Source: Acinetobacter tianfuensis (GTDB lineage Bacteria > Pseudomonadota > Gammaproteobacteria > Pseudomonadales > Moraxellaceae). Taken from it: a stretch of DNA of 64,000 nucleotides. Within the stretch, counting starts at the first letter, position 1. Every line of letters starts with the position of its first letter. The translations under genes were made by a program, and so were the position numbers. The notes beneath the pieces were generated by a model. It made no database searches and was not told where the DNA came from. It worked only from the letters and a program-made list of their open reading frames with translations. This document shows, piece by piece, positions 25,676-37,612 of this stretch. The stretch covers positions 1-64,000 of the forward strand of contig NZ_RAXV01000002.1 in the NCBI RefSeq assembly GCF_003611465.1, written 5' to 3'.

Positions 25676-25978
25676 ATGACTGAAGCTGCTGCAGAAAAAC
25701 CAGTTGTAGAAAAAAAACCAAATAAATTTGCAATGGTCATTTCCTGCCTATTGGCTTTTCCTTTGGCAGCCGTGCTACTTGTTCACCCAGCTGCCATGCT
25801 GGATGACAATGGCCATTATAGTCACCGTGCGATGATGCTGATTATGATTGGCATCTCTGGCGGATTTGTTCATGGCGTTGGTTTTTTACCGCGCCACTGG
25901 TTCTGGAAATGGCTGTTTAGCCCCTATCTGGCATGGCCACTCATGCTTTGGGGATACTACACTTGGTTCCTTGCCTAG
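25676..25978 (+). CDS. ybgE: Cyd operon YbgE-family membrane protein
   Basis: 100 residues. After a short hydrophilic, Glu/Lys-rich start come about three hydrophobic segments: FAMVISCLLAFPLAAVLLV, MLIMIGISGGFVHGVGF and SPYLAWPLMLWGYYTW. The GGFVHGVGFLP and PYLAWPLM stretches match YbgE-like proteins of cyd operons, whose role in oxidase assembly or function is unclear. It is the last gene of the operon, starting three bases after cydX and followed by a terminator. Assignment rests on context plus pattern. Confidence 0.82.
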   Translation: MTEAAAEKPVVEKKPNKFAMVISCLLAFPLAAVLLVHPAAMLDDNGHYSHRAMMLIMIGISGGFVHGVGFLPRHWFWKWLFSPYLAWPLMLWGYYTWFLA

Positions 25979-25998
25979 CTTTAAAAGCTAAGATTTAT

Positions 25999-26024
25999 AA
26001 AAAGCCCTCATCTGAGGGCTTTTT
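25999..26024 (+). terminator. Terminator of cyd operon
   Basis: A perfect 12-bp stem (AAAAAGCCCTCA with TGAGGGCTTTTT) and a two-base loop end in a run of Ts, 20 bases after ybgE. Confidence 0.9.
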
Positions 26025-26196
26025 ATACGGCTCCCTTCGGCAGCCAATTTTCAACTACAAATTAATCAAACAAAGCATTATAAATTTTTATTAAAAATTA
26101 AATAATTTTTAACATTTAATTATAAATATTACCGACGCCAAGTTGCATCCGCACTGCCTACCCATTAACATGCTCCGCACTAGAAGTAGAGTTTAC

Positions 26197-26688
26197 ATGA
26201 TGAAAATTAAAACTTTTTTAGCTGCAGGATGCATTATTGCCAGTACTCATGCATCAGCAGAAGAAGTAAAAAAAGGCTGGCTGGCAAAAGCCATCGATAA
26301 ATGGAATACCATGGGGCAGCTGACAGACAAAGACTTTGAGCAGTATCCAACAGTACAGGAGTTTTTCCAAGCCAAGTATAAAAATCCGCGCACCATCACC
26401 ATGAATAACGTATCTTATGGTGCAGGCACCATCATGTGGGAACGCGCAAATACTTATTGCGAACGTGACGGCGGTGAATTTGTACAAATTAAAAGCCATC
26501 CTGCACCGCTGATTCCTTATAAAGGCTCTGAAGTGCTGTCTACACCGAATCTGCAAAAATACTATGGCCTATTCCAGTGCAAACATATCAAAAATAGCTG
26601 GAAAGTGTACTTTGACCATCAGAACGAACGGATTTTCCAGCACCCGTCTCCAAACACAGCTTCTGATGTCAGCTTCAATTTCGAATAA
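26197..26688 (+). CDS. Exported protein of unknown function
   Basis: 163 residues from ATG 26197 (another ATG follows immediately at 26200). The signal peptide MMKIKTFLAAGCIIASTHASA would be cut before EEVKKG. The mature part, about 142 residues, has no recognised domain; it has a lysine/aspartate-rich start and two cysteines (in TYCERDGG and FQCKH) that could form one disulphide. The cysteine in the signal peptide is not in a lipobox. The ORF precedes a lipoprotein gene by 25 bases, suggesting a two-gene operon for the envelope. Confidence 0.75.
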   Translation: MMKIKTFLAAGCIIASTHASAEEVKKGWLAKAIDKWNTMGQLTDKDFEQYPTVQEFFQAKYKNPRTITMNNVSYGAGTIMWERANTYCERDGGEFVQIKSHPAPLIPYKGSEVLSTPNLQKYYGLFQCKHIKNSWKVYFDHQNERIFQHPSPNTASDVSFNFE

Positions 26689-26713
26689 TCCTCATATATA
26701 GAAAAAATCAAAT

Positions 26714-27565
26714 ATGCAAAAAACATTATTGTTTCTTGCCGCAGCAGCCGGGCTAGCCGGCTGCCAAGTTACAGGGGAACGCGGCAGCCTCTATCAAAAT
26801 GTGCTGGGCGGCTTCGGGCCTAAAACCAAGCACATCCAGCTCAATCCAGAACTGAACAGCTTTTCCCTGACAGTACCGCTTTCGGCTTATAATGAATTGG
26901 ATTTAAACAAAGGGCTGATCAGCAATGCCCCATTCTTCAACCAGTTAAAACAAGACCGTTACTGGAGTGTGCATCATATTTATGACGCGCAATTCCGTCG
27001 CCTAGCGCAAGACCGGGTAAAAATAAAAGTCTGCAATACTGTCAGCGCTGATCATCGGCGCAGCGCCAATGACTCCAGCTCCTGTGCAGATATACAAATG
27101 CGCGTTGCTTATGACAGGCTTAGTGATGGCATGCGCCTGACCTTCAAGCCTATTACGGCTGATATCAGTACAGAAGACTTCGGCTTCTTTATAAAAAACG
27201 CAGCGCCGGAATTATTTAAAAATGCCGAGCAGCTGAATACTGCAACCCTGATTAAAACATTTGGCTATGAAGATGCGCTGACTGTCAGCAGCAAACGCAC
27301 AATTTCCAGTCTCAGCAACGTTTTAGTAAAAAATGGCTATACCGTTACCACTCAAAATATTGCCAATGAAAAAATTTATTTAAGCTCATTTGAGCTTAAA
27401 TCGGCTGACGCGAAGGTCTTTTCCATCTTGAACTGCCGCACCGTTGCTGCCAAAAACAGTTCCAGCACCAGCTGTAAATATGCCCTGTTCAGCCCCTACG
27501 CCATCAATGACTATCGAATTTATAACAAAGAAATAACCAGAAAAATCAATCAGCTGTTCAAATAA
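26714..27565 (+). CDS. Lipoprotein of unknown function
   Basis: 283 residues. The first 17 residues are a lipoprotein signal with lipobox LAGC (cysteine at 17); the residue after it is Gln, so outer-membrane sorting is expected. The mature protein has no recognised domain. It contains five further cysteines in the pairs CNT/SCAD and NCRT/SCKYA regions, suggesting disulphides, and is rich in Ser, Asn and Lys. It follows the exported protein at 26197 and shares a bidirectional terminator with rodA. Confidence 0.75.
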   Translation: MQKTLLFLAAAAGLAGCQVTGERGSLYQNVLGGFGPKTKHIQLNPELNSFSLTVPLSAYNELDLNKGLISNAPFFNQLKQDRYWSVHHIYDAQFRRLAQDRVKIKVCNTVSADHRRSANDSSSCADIQMRVAYDRLSDGMRLTFKPITADISTEDFGFFIKNAAPELFKNAEQLNTATLIKTFGYEDALTVSSKRTISSLSNVLVKNGYTVTTQNIANEKIYLSSFELKSADAKVFSILNCRTVAAKNSSSTSCKYALFSPYAINDYRIYNKEITRKINQLFK

Positions 27566-27575
27566 AGCAAAGAAA

Positions 27576-27599
27576 AAGACCGGACATTTGTCCGGTCTT
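27576..27599. terminator. Bidirectional terminator between lipoprotein gene and rodA
   Basis: AAGACCGGACA and TGTCCGGTCTT form a perfect 11-bp stem with a two-base loop between two convergent genes. A-rich bases on the left and a short T/A end on the right allow use in both directions. Confidence 0.8.
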
Positions 27600-27620
27600 A
27601 TCAATTAGTTTACATTATGC

Positions 27621-28757
27621 TTAACGGTGCGTATGTATAGACATCACGATTCCCATGCCTGCCAGCATAGCAATGACAGCCGTACCGCCATAACTCATTA
27701 GCGGCAAAGGATCGCCCGTAACTGGTAAAATACCGCTTACCATGCCAGAGTTTAAAAATACAAAGAAGAAAAAAGTTAGACCCGTCGCACCTGCATATAA
27801 GCGGCCAAAGTTATGAAAACTATTCATCCCAATAATTAAGCAGCGGATAATAATAGCGGCAAACAAGCTGAATAATAAAAATACACCAATAAAGCCAAAT
27901 TCTTCAGCATAGGTCGACATAATAAAGTCGGTATGATGCTCAGGCAAATACCCCAAATGCGACTGCGTACCTTCCGTAAAACCCTTACCTGTCATACCGC
28001 CAGAGCCAATTGCAATTTTGGACTGAATAATATTCCAGCCAGCACCCAGCGCATCTGACTCAGGATCAAACAAAGTCAGCACACGTTTCTTCTGATACTC
28101 TTGGAGCAAGAACATCCATAGCAATGGCGCAACAACTGCCAAAGCACCCAAAGCACCTAAAATTAAGCGCCAAGACATTCCGCTTAAGAAAAGCACAAAA
28201 ATGCCAGGGATAATCAAACCGATATTCAAGTCGGGCTGCAAAGCGACCAAAACAAATGGTATCGCCATTAAAATTAAAGCAACAATAATATGTATAAACT
28301 TAGGCGGAAAAGCACGTTTCGAAAAATACCACGCCATCATTAATGGCATCGCAAATTTCATCACCTCACTCGGCTGCATACTGCCTATACCCGGCAACGT
28401 AATCCAGCGTGTTGCCCCCAGCCTTTTTTCACCAATCACCAAAACCAGCATCAGCATAATCAAGCCAAAAATATATAAATATGGACTAATCGCTTGATAA
28501 ATTTTTGGCGGCACTTGCGCACATAAAAACATCAGCGTAAAGCCCACACCAAAACTGGTAGCTTGACGCATCAGCATGCCGGAGTTTTCTGCTGTCGCAC
28601 TGTAAACAACCATCAATCCAAGTATGGCGTTCAGAACTAAAAAGCACAGCAACCAAGGATCAAGGTGCAATTTAGCCCAGCGTGAAGAATCGTGTTTTAT
28701 GCTAAGCCCATCACGTGCGGACTGACGTAAAAAACGATACTGCTGTGAAGGGATCAT
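27621..28757 (-). CDS. rodA: Rod shape-determining protein RodA
   Basis: 378-residue SEDS-family peptidoglycan glycosyltransferase of the elongation machinery. About ten membrane helices are visible. Conserved signals include the GATRWITLPGIGSMQPSE loop and KFAMPLMMAWYF, the DLNIGLIIPGIFVLFLSGM region with the catalytic aspartate environment, the AIGSGGMTGKGFTEGTQSHL periplasmic loop and C-terminal PLMSYGGTAVIAMLAGMGI. It works with PBP2 (mrdA), which is not adjacent. Monocistronic here, 87 bases from ispD. Confidence 0.96.
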   Translation of the reverse strand: MIPSQQYRFLRQSARDGLSIKHDSSRWAKLHLDPWLLCFLVLNAILGLMVVYSATAENSGMLMRQATSFGVGFTLMFLCAQVPPKIYQAISPYLYIFGLIMLMLVLVIGEKRLGATRWITLPGIGSMQPSEVMKFAMPLMMAWYFSKRAFPPKFIHIIVALILMAIPFVLVALQPDLNIGLIIPGIFVLFLSGMSWRLILGALGALAVVAPLLWMFLLQEYQKKRVLTLFDPESDALGAGWNIIQSKIAIGSGGMTGKGFTEGTQSHLGYLPEHHTDFIMSTYAEEFGFIGVFLLFSLFAAIIIRCLIIGMNSFHNFGRLYAGATGLTFFFFVFLNSGMVSGILPVTGDPLPLMSYGGTAVIAMLAGMGIVMSIHTHR

Positions 28758-28844
28758 TTTCAGCTTAAAAAATAAAAAAGAGTGTGGAAATTATAAGTGA
28801 AAGCCACAGAAAAAAGCTGACTGCAGCTAAATTATTTTTACTTT

Positions 28845-29579
28845 CTAAATCCCTGCAGCTGCTTGCGAAGCTAAAATCAATTTAGCCAATTCCAAGTCAT
28901 CTGCATAGGTGATTTTAATATTATCAGAACGGCCTTGCACCACATGTACAATTTCACCAGTGTGCTCAAGTGCGCTCGCTTCATCTGTAATTACAATACC
29001 ATCAGCTAAAGCTTTTTGCAGAGCTCTTTTAAGCACTCCGAGTTTCGCCATTTGCGGTGTTTGCGCTTGCCATAGCTGAGAACGGTCAACAGTAGATTCA
29101 ATTTCTATACCTACAGGAACACGCTTCAAGGTATCACGGACAGGTGTAGCTAAAATCGCACTCTGACCTGAGTCAATCACTGTTGCAGCCAAACTCTCTA
29201 AACATACCGTCGAAACACAAGGGCGTGCTGCATCATGTACCAGAACCCAATCCTCTTCAGATGCAATTTCAGTTAAATATTCAAGTGAATTTAATACTGA
29301 GTTAACGCGTTCAGTACCACCCAAACAAAAATGCGCTTTGTCTTTTTCAGCAAAAGCCAATGTTTGAGCAAAACGATCTTCAGCACCTAGAGCCAGCACA
29401 TAACCGCTCAGCGGAAGCTGATTTAAGCGGGCTACAGTATGCTCTAAAACGGTTTTTTGCTGAATAAGCTGATATTGTTTCAGTTCTGTTTTCGAAAACC
29501 GGCTTCCTGAACCCGCTGCTGGAATAATTGCCCATAATTTATGGTTCTGAAGGCGGGAGCTCAGCGGTTTCTGATTCAT
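28845..29579 (-). CDS. ispD: 2-C-methyl-D-erythritol 4-phosphate cytidylyltransferase
   Basis: 244 residues, third enzyme of the MEP isoprenoid route: transfers CMP from CTP to methylerythritol phosphate. Marks are WAIIPAAGSGSRF with the glycine-rich nucleotide loop, LKQYQLI, WVLVHDAARPCVS and the C-terminal ITYADDLELAKLIL. The ATG at 29579 lies within ftsB (41-base overlap) so the N-terminus is about ten residues longer than in many homologues. It is the last gene of pyrG-kdsA-eno-ftsB-ispD. Confidence 0.95.
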   Translation of the reverse strand: MNQKPLSSRLQNHKLWAIIPAAGSGSRFSKTELKQYQLIQQKTVLEHTVARLNQLPLSGYVLALGAEDRFAQTLAFAEKDKAHFCLGGTERVNSVLNSLEYLTEIASEEDWVLVHDAARPCVSTVCLESLAATVIDSGQSAILATPVRDTLKRVPVGIEIESTVDRSQLWQAQTPQMAKLGVLKRALQKALADGIVITDEASALEHTGEIVHVVQGRSDNIKITYADDLELAKLILASQAAAGI

Positions 29580-29940
29580 TTGTTCTTAAATCTACTTTAG
29601 CATTTGGATCAATATAAATTGGCTTGTACTGTGTACTGATCGTACTCATCTGTACAAAAGTTTCGTGAGGCTTTACTAAACCCAAATCAAGCCGAGCATG
29701 CTCTTCAATAGCTTCTACACCATTTTTTAAATCGTACACTTCCGCGGCTAATACGCGGTTGCGTTCTTTTAACTCTTCATTCAGTTCTATTTGCTGCTGA
29801 ATTTTCTGTGTTAATTTTTGATGGTCTCTATAGCCACCTTCACCAAACCAATAAAGACATTGAAACCCTGCGATCAAAATGATCGCAAGGCCCAAAAGTA
29901 CTTTACTCGATTTTGAGTCAAATACATTTAACATTGACAT
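29539..29940 (-). CDS. ftsB: Cell division protein FtsB
   Basis: 133-residue bitopic membrane protein of the divisome FtsQLB complex. A membrane helix (KVLLGLAIILIAGFQCLYWF, about 12-31) is followed by a periplasmic coiled coil (QKIQQQIELNEELKERN) and the family segment NGVEAIEEHARLDLGLVKP. The C-terminal tail of about 35 residues beyond the conserved part is acidic and longer than E. coli FtsB (103). It starts seven bases after eno and overlaps ispD. An alternative start two codons later is possible. Confidence 0.92.
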   Translation of the reverse strand: MSMLNVFDSKSSKVLLGLAIILIAGFQCLYWFGEGGYRDHQKLTQKIQQQIELNEELKERNRVLAAEVYDLKNGVEAIEEHARLDLGLVKPHETFVQMSTISTQYKPIYIDPNAKVDLRTNESETAELPPSEP

Positions 29941-29947
29941 AAGTCAC

Positions 29948-31255
<1,308 letters not shown>

Positions 31256-31298
31256 TTAATAAAACGATGCGCCAATAAATGACGCATCTATATAAAAA

Positions 31299-32159
<861 letters not shown>

Positions 32160-32189
32160 TTAAACTTCCTAGTTTGTCCTTAATCCAGC

Positions 32190-33974
<1,785 letters not shown>

Positions 33975-34012
33975 TTAGTGTAAGTTCATGGGATTTCTAT
34001 CTGGCAATTTAC

Positions 34013-34021
34013 TGCTATAAT
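34013..34021 (+). promoter_or_regulatory. Extended -10 promoter for lipoprotein gene
   Basis: TGCTATAAT is a perfect -10 hexamer with the extended TGn element, 35 bases before the ATG at 34057. The -35 region is weak, as is usual for extended -10 promoters. Confidence 0.55.
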
Positions 34022-34056
34022 ACCAAGATCCAATTAACACCTTGTTTTGTGCAATT

Positions 34057-34473
34057 ATGAATAAGAAACTTTTAATTTGCGGCGCGCTTGCAGCTGGGCT
34101 TTTACTTACTGCTTGCGTAAAAAAAGAAGCGCCTAAGGAAGAAGAGCAAGAACAGGTTGAAACTGCAGCTTCTGAAGCAGCGCCTGCAGAGTTCCAGCAG
34201 CTTGAAGCAGCTTCCGAGCCAGAAATTGAAGCAACGCCTACACATACAGAAGTTATTCGTGAAGAAACGCCGAATACAACAACTGAAATTCGCCGTGAAA
34301 GCGTGAAACCGCAAGAGCCAGCAGAAGCAGCGCCTGCACAAAAAGCTGAAGCGCCTAAGGCTGAAGAAAAGCCGACTCAAGCCATTTCGCCTAAACCAGC
34401 TGGCGCAGCGCAGTCGGAAGATGATGCTGTAGCAGCCGCTATTGCAGCAGCAACACCAGCTTTAGATAACTAA
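34057..34473 (+). CDS. Ala/Glu/Pro-rich small lipoprotein
   Basis: 138 residues from the ATG at 34057. Signal with lipobox LLTAC (cysteine at about 20), followed by Val-Lys. The entire mature part is low-complexity, rich in Ala, Glu, Pro and Lys with repeated EAAPA/EAP(K)AE-like units, and ends in AAAIAAATPALDN. No globular domain is recognisable; it could be an extended spacer anchored in the outer membrane. The repetitive composition also gives a long antisense open frame that is not a gene. It is monocistronic with its own promoter and terminator. Confidence 0.75.
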   Translation: MNKKLLICGALAAGLLLTACVKKEAPKEEEQEQVETAASEAAPAEFQQLEAASEPEIEATPTHTEVIREETPNTTTEIRRESVKPQEPAEAAPAQKAEAPKAEEKPTQAISPKPAGAAQSEDDAVAAAIAAATPALDN

Positions 34474-34499
34474 GATCACAGCTTTACCCTGCTAATCAT

Positions 34500-34527
34500 A
34501 AAAAACCCGGCAAACGCTGGGTTTTTT
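34500..34527. terminator. Terminator between lipoprotein and lysR genes
   Basis: AAAAAACCC pairs with GGGTTTTTT (nine pairs, inner GC pairs continuing), with A- and T-tracts on both sides, so it can serve both convergent genes. Confidence 0.85.
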
Positions 34528-34583
34528 ATGATCTTCATTATAAATAAAGACCTGCAAAAATAGATGACTTGTTTTTCTCCCAG

Positions 34584-35468
34584 CTAGTCTTGCAGTTTTT
34601 CAGCTAAATATTCAATAAATAAACGGACACGTTTCGGCAAATGTTCTTGCTGATAATATACTGCATGGATCAGCTGTTCATGCGGTTCAATTTGATCTTC
34701 TAAGATCTGCACCAACCGTCCTTCTGCAATATCTTTTTCTAACATAAAAATCGAAAGACACGCGACTCCCATACCGTTGATCGCAAGCTCTCTAATAGTC
34801 TCACCATTAGATGCTTTTATATGAGGCCTAATTGTCAGCGCCTTTCCTGCAATTTGAATTGGCCAAGTATTCATATGTGTAATCTGACTAAATCCAAGTA
34901 AGGCATGTGCAGGAAGTTCTGCAGCATTTTTCGGACGTCCATGCTTGTTAATATAAGCAGGACTCGCCACCAAACACAGCCGGCTTTTATAAATGAGTTT
35001 CGCATGCAAGTTAGAGTCATTTAACTTTCCAAAGCGGATGGCTACATCCGCCTTGTGCTCCAGCAAATCAATTACTTGATCATGATTCACCAATTCAATC
35101 TGTATATGCGGATAACGCGCGTTAAATTCAGGAATCAAGGGAACAATCATATGCAAAATAAACGAAATTGCAGAATCTACCCGTATTAACCCTGAGGTAT
35201 CCGCGTCCAATTTGAGCAATGATTCTTCCGCCTCAGACAAGTCTGCAAGTACTTTCCTCGATTTTTCTAGAAACAGCTGACCTTCCTGCGTTAATTTTAA
35301 TTTCCGTGTTGTCCGCTCTATTAAAGTGACATTCAATTTTGTTTCTAAACGCTGAAGCGCACGGCTCACACCAGAAGTCGTTTGATTTAACTGCTGAGCA
35401 GCCAACACTATTGAGCCGCTATCGACAATGGTGACAAAGGCATTTAATTCTTCAATGGTCGATTTCAT
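34584..35468 (-). CDS. LysR-family regulator
   Basis: 294 residues. Winged helix-turn-helix at about 15-60 (IVLAAQQLNQTTSGVSRALQRLE, LIERTTRKLKLT), then a periplasmic-binding-protein-like effector domain starting at about residue 92 (LIRVDSAISFILHMIVPLIP). It is divergent from the aldo/keto reductase at 35578 with 109 bases between, the common arrangement in which the regulator controls the neighbour. A TAGCGCTA palindrome at about 35546-35553 in the gap may be part of its operator. The inducer is unknown. Confidence 0.92.
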   Translation of the reverse strand: MKSTIEELNAFVTIVDSGSIVLAAQQLNQTTSGVSRALQRLETKLNVTLIERTTRKLKLTQEGQLFLEKSRKVLADLSEAEESLLKLDADTSGLIRVDSAISFILHMIVPLIPEFNARYPHIQIELVNHDQVIDLLEHKADVAIRFGKLNDSNLHAKLIYKSRLCLVASPAYINKHGRPKNAAELPAHALLGFSQITHMNTWPIQIAGKALTIRPHIKASNGETIRELAINGMGVACLSIFMLEKDIAEGRLVQILEDQIEPHEQLIHAVYYQQEHLPKRVRLFIEYLAEKLQD

Positions 35469-35577
35469 GTATTCATTGTTGATTTTTAGTCAATAATATT
35501 TTGCAAATTACCCTATTTTTTAGCAAGTCAATTTTCAGCAAAATAGCGCTAATTTCAACATTCCATTCGAGTACAAG

Positions 35578-36384
35578 ATGATTGTTCCTCAATTTGGTGT
35601 CGGTACATTCCGTTTAACAGGTGACACCGTTATTCAATCTGTTAAAACAGCCTTAGACCTTGGGTATAGAGCGGTAGATACTGCTCAAATTTACGGCAAC
35701 GAAGCAGAGGTGGGTCAAGCAATACAGGAAAGTCAGGTGAATAGAGCCGATATTTTCTTAACCACGAAAATTTGGACTGAAAATTATGCTGCCGACAAAC
35801 TGATACCCAGTCTAAAAGACAGTTTAATGAAATTGAAAACTGATGCGGTTAACCTCACACTAATCCACTGGCCTGCACCTGCTCAAGGCATTGATATACC
35901 AGAATTAATGGGACATTTGCTTGAAGCAAAACAACAAGGATTAACTGAACATATAGGTGTATCCAATTTCAACATTAAGCTAACTCAACAAGCAATCAAT
36001 CACATCGGTTTGGAAAATATTGCAACCAATCAAATTGAACTCAGTCCATATTTGCAAAATCAAAGCTTGGCCAATTATCTACAAGCAAACAATATAGATG
36101 TCACGTCTTATATGACTTTGGCCTATGGCAAAGTTTTGCAAGATCCAACCCTTTTAAACATCGCAGCCGAACACCAAGCAACTGCGGCTCAAATTGCACT
36201 CGCATGGGCGCTGCAAAAGGGCTATGCCGTTATCCCATCATCAACTAAACGCGAGCATTTAATGAGTAACTTAAGAGCTCAAGAGATTCATTTAACATTA
36301 GAACAGATGCAGGCTATTGCAGCACTTGACAGAAATGCGCGTGAAGTCAGCCCATCTGAACTTGCTCCTGTTTGGGACCTCTAA
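35578..36384 (+). CDS. dkgB: Aldo/keto reductase (DkgB-like)
   Basis: 268-residue NADPH-dependent (beta/alpha)8-barrel reductase, closest to 2,5-diketo-D-gluconate reductase B. The catalytic tetrad is visible: Asp and Tyr in [13 protein letters not shown], Lys in FLTTKIW, His in LIHWPAP. Cofactor site near the C-terminus is [14 protein letters not shown]. In the cell such enzymes reduce aldehydes such as methylglyoxal or keto-sugars. It starts beside the divergent LysR regulator and ends one base before the MFS gene, so the two form an operon. Confidence 0.9.
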   Translation: MIVPQFGVGTFRLTGDTVIQSVKTALDLGYRAVDTAQIYGNEAEVGQAIQESQVNRADIFLTTKIWTENYAADKLIPSLKDSLMKLKTDAVNLTLIHWPAPAQGIDIPELMGHLLEAKQQGLTEHIGVSNFNIKLTQQAINHIGLENIATNQIELSPYLQNQSLANYLQANNIDVTSYMTLAYGKVLQDPTLLNIAAEHQATAAQIALAWALQKGYAVIPSSTKREHLMSNLRAQEIHLTLEQMQAIAALDRNAREVSPSELAPVWDL

Positions 36385-36385
36385 G

Positions 36386-37561
36386 ATGAAAATTAATTTT
36401 CCATTAATCGCATTAGCTGTGGGCGCTTTTGCTATTGGTACAACTGAATTTTCACCAATGGGTTTTTTGCCCGAAATTGCAGCAGATTTATCGGTTTCTA
36501 TTCCGCAAGCTGGCTTACTGATCAGCGCATACGCGATTGGCGTCATGCTCGGCGCACCATTAATGACTTTATGGCTGGCGCGTTTTCCTAAACGCACCGC
36601 CCTCATTTTACTGATGGCAATCTTCACGATCGGTAATATTTTGGCAACAATTGCACCCAATTATCTCGGCTTAATGGCTGCCCGTTTGGTGACCAGCTTA
36701 AATCATGGCGCTTTTTTTGGCTTAGGCTCTGTGGTTGCAGCAAGCGTCGTGCCCAAAGATAAACAAGCCAGTGCTGTTGCCATGATGTTTATGGGCCTGA
36801 CCATTGCCAATATTGGCGGTGTGCCGCTGGCAACATGGGTCGGACAAAATATTGGCTGGCGTATGTCTTTTGCCGCCATTACCTTGCTTGGCATTATCAC
36901 GATGTTGGCTTTATGGAAAGCTTTACCGCACAGCCAACAGACAGAACAGCCCAATGTCCGAGCAGAATTAAAAGTATTGACACGCATGCCTGTCGTTTTA
37001 GCATTGCTGACCACTGTCATGAGCGCTGGAGCAATGTTTGCACTCTATACCTATATTGCGCCAAGCTTAAAGGCCTTTACACATGCAGGCCCTGAATTTA
37101 TCACTTTTGTGTTGGTATTAATTGGAATTGGCTTTTCAATTGGAAATCATTTAGGCGGTAAACTTGCCGATCAATCTCTAGATAAAACCTTGATTGGCTT
37201 TTTAGTCCTACTGATGCTGATGATGCTGTTATTTCCAATTTTAGCAACAACAACCATTGGGGCGGCCATTGCGTTAATCATCTGGGGAGCAGCAGCGTTC
37301 GCCGTCGTTCCGCCTTTACAAATGCGCGTTATGACAGTCGCTCACGATGCACCTAGTCTCGCTTCATCGGTCAACATTGGCGCATTTAATTTAGGCAATG
37401 CCCTCGGTGCTGTCGCAGGCGCCGCTGTGTTAAATTTCAACTTAAGCTATGCTGCAGTTTCTTATGCAGGGGCCGCACTGAGTGCAGTTGCTCTGATTTT
37501 AGTTTTTATACAAATGAAACTTAAACCGCAAACGGCCTCTTGCTGCATGCAAGCCCAATAA
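36386..37561 (+). CDS. MFS efflux transporter (AraJ/DHA1-like)
   Basis: 391 residues from ATG 36386, one base after the reductase stop. Twelve membrane helices; helix 1 carries FAIGTTEFSPMGFLPEIA, the recognisable start of drug:H+ antiporter (12-spanner, AraJ/YdhP-like) proteins, and the loop after helix 2 shows WLARFPKRTALIL. A longer upstream reading overlaps the reductase gene and is rejected. Export of a sugar, drug or aldehyde-derived compound is expected; the cargo is unknown, but co-transcription with dkgB and a divergent LysR suggests a common inducer. Confidence 0.9.
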   Translation: MKINFPLIALAVGAFAIGTTEFSPMGFLPEIAADLSVSIPQAGLLISAYAIGVMLGAPLMTLWLARFPKRTALILLMAIFTIGNILATIAPNYLGLMAARLVTSLNHGAFFGLGSVVAASVVPKDKQASAVAMMFMGLTIANIGGVPLATWVGQNIGWRMSFAAITLLGIITMLALWKALPHSQQTEQPNVRAELKVLTRMPVVLALLTTVMSAGAMFALYTYIAPSLKAFTHAGPEFITFVLVLIGIGFSIGNHLGGKLADQSLDKTLIGFLVLLMLMMLLFPILATTTIGAAIALIIWGAAAFAVVPPLQMRVMTVAHDAPSLASSVNIGAFNLGNALGAVAGAAVLNFNLSYAAVSYAGAALSAVALILVFIQMKLKPQTASCCMQAQ

Positions 37562-37579
37562 AGCACATCCCAAAATTTA

Positions 37580-37609
37580 AAAGATAGCCTGCTTTCGCAG
37601 GCTATCTTT
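37580..37609. terminator. Bidirectional terminator
   Basis: AAAGATAGCCTGC and GCAGGCTATCTTT form a perfect 13-bp stem with loop TTTC between the convergent MFS and YheT-like genes, flanked by A- and T-rich DNA. Confidence 0.9.
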
Positions 37610-37612
37610 ATT

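Noticed and set aside
34102-34380. Antisense Cys/Phe/Arg-rich frame opposite the lipoprotein
   Set aside because: A composition shadow of the Ala/Glu-rich coding sequence, without ribosome site.
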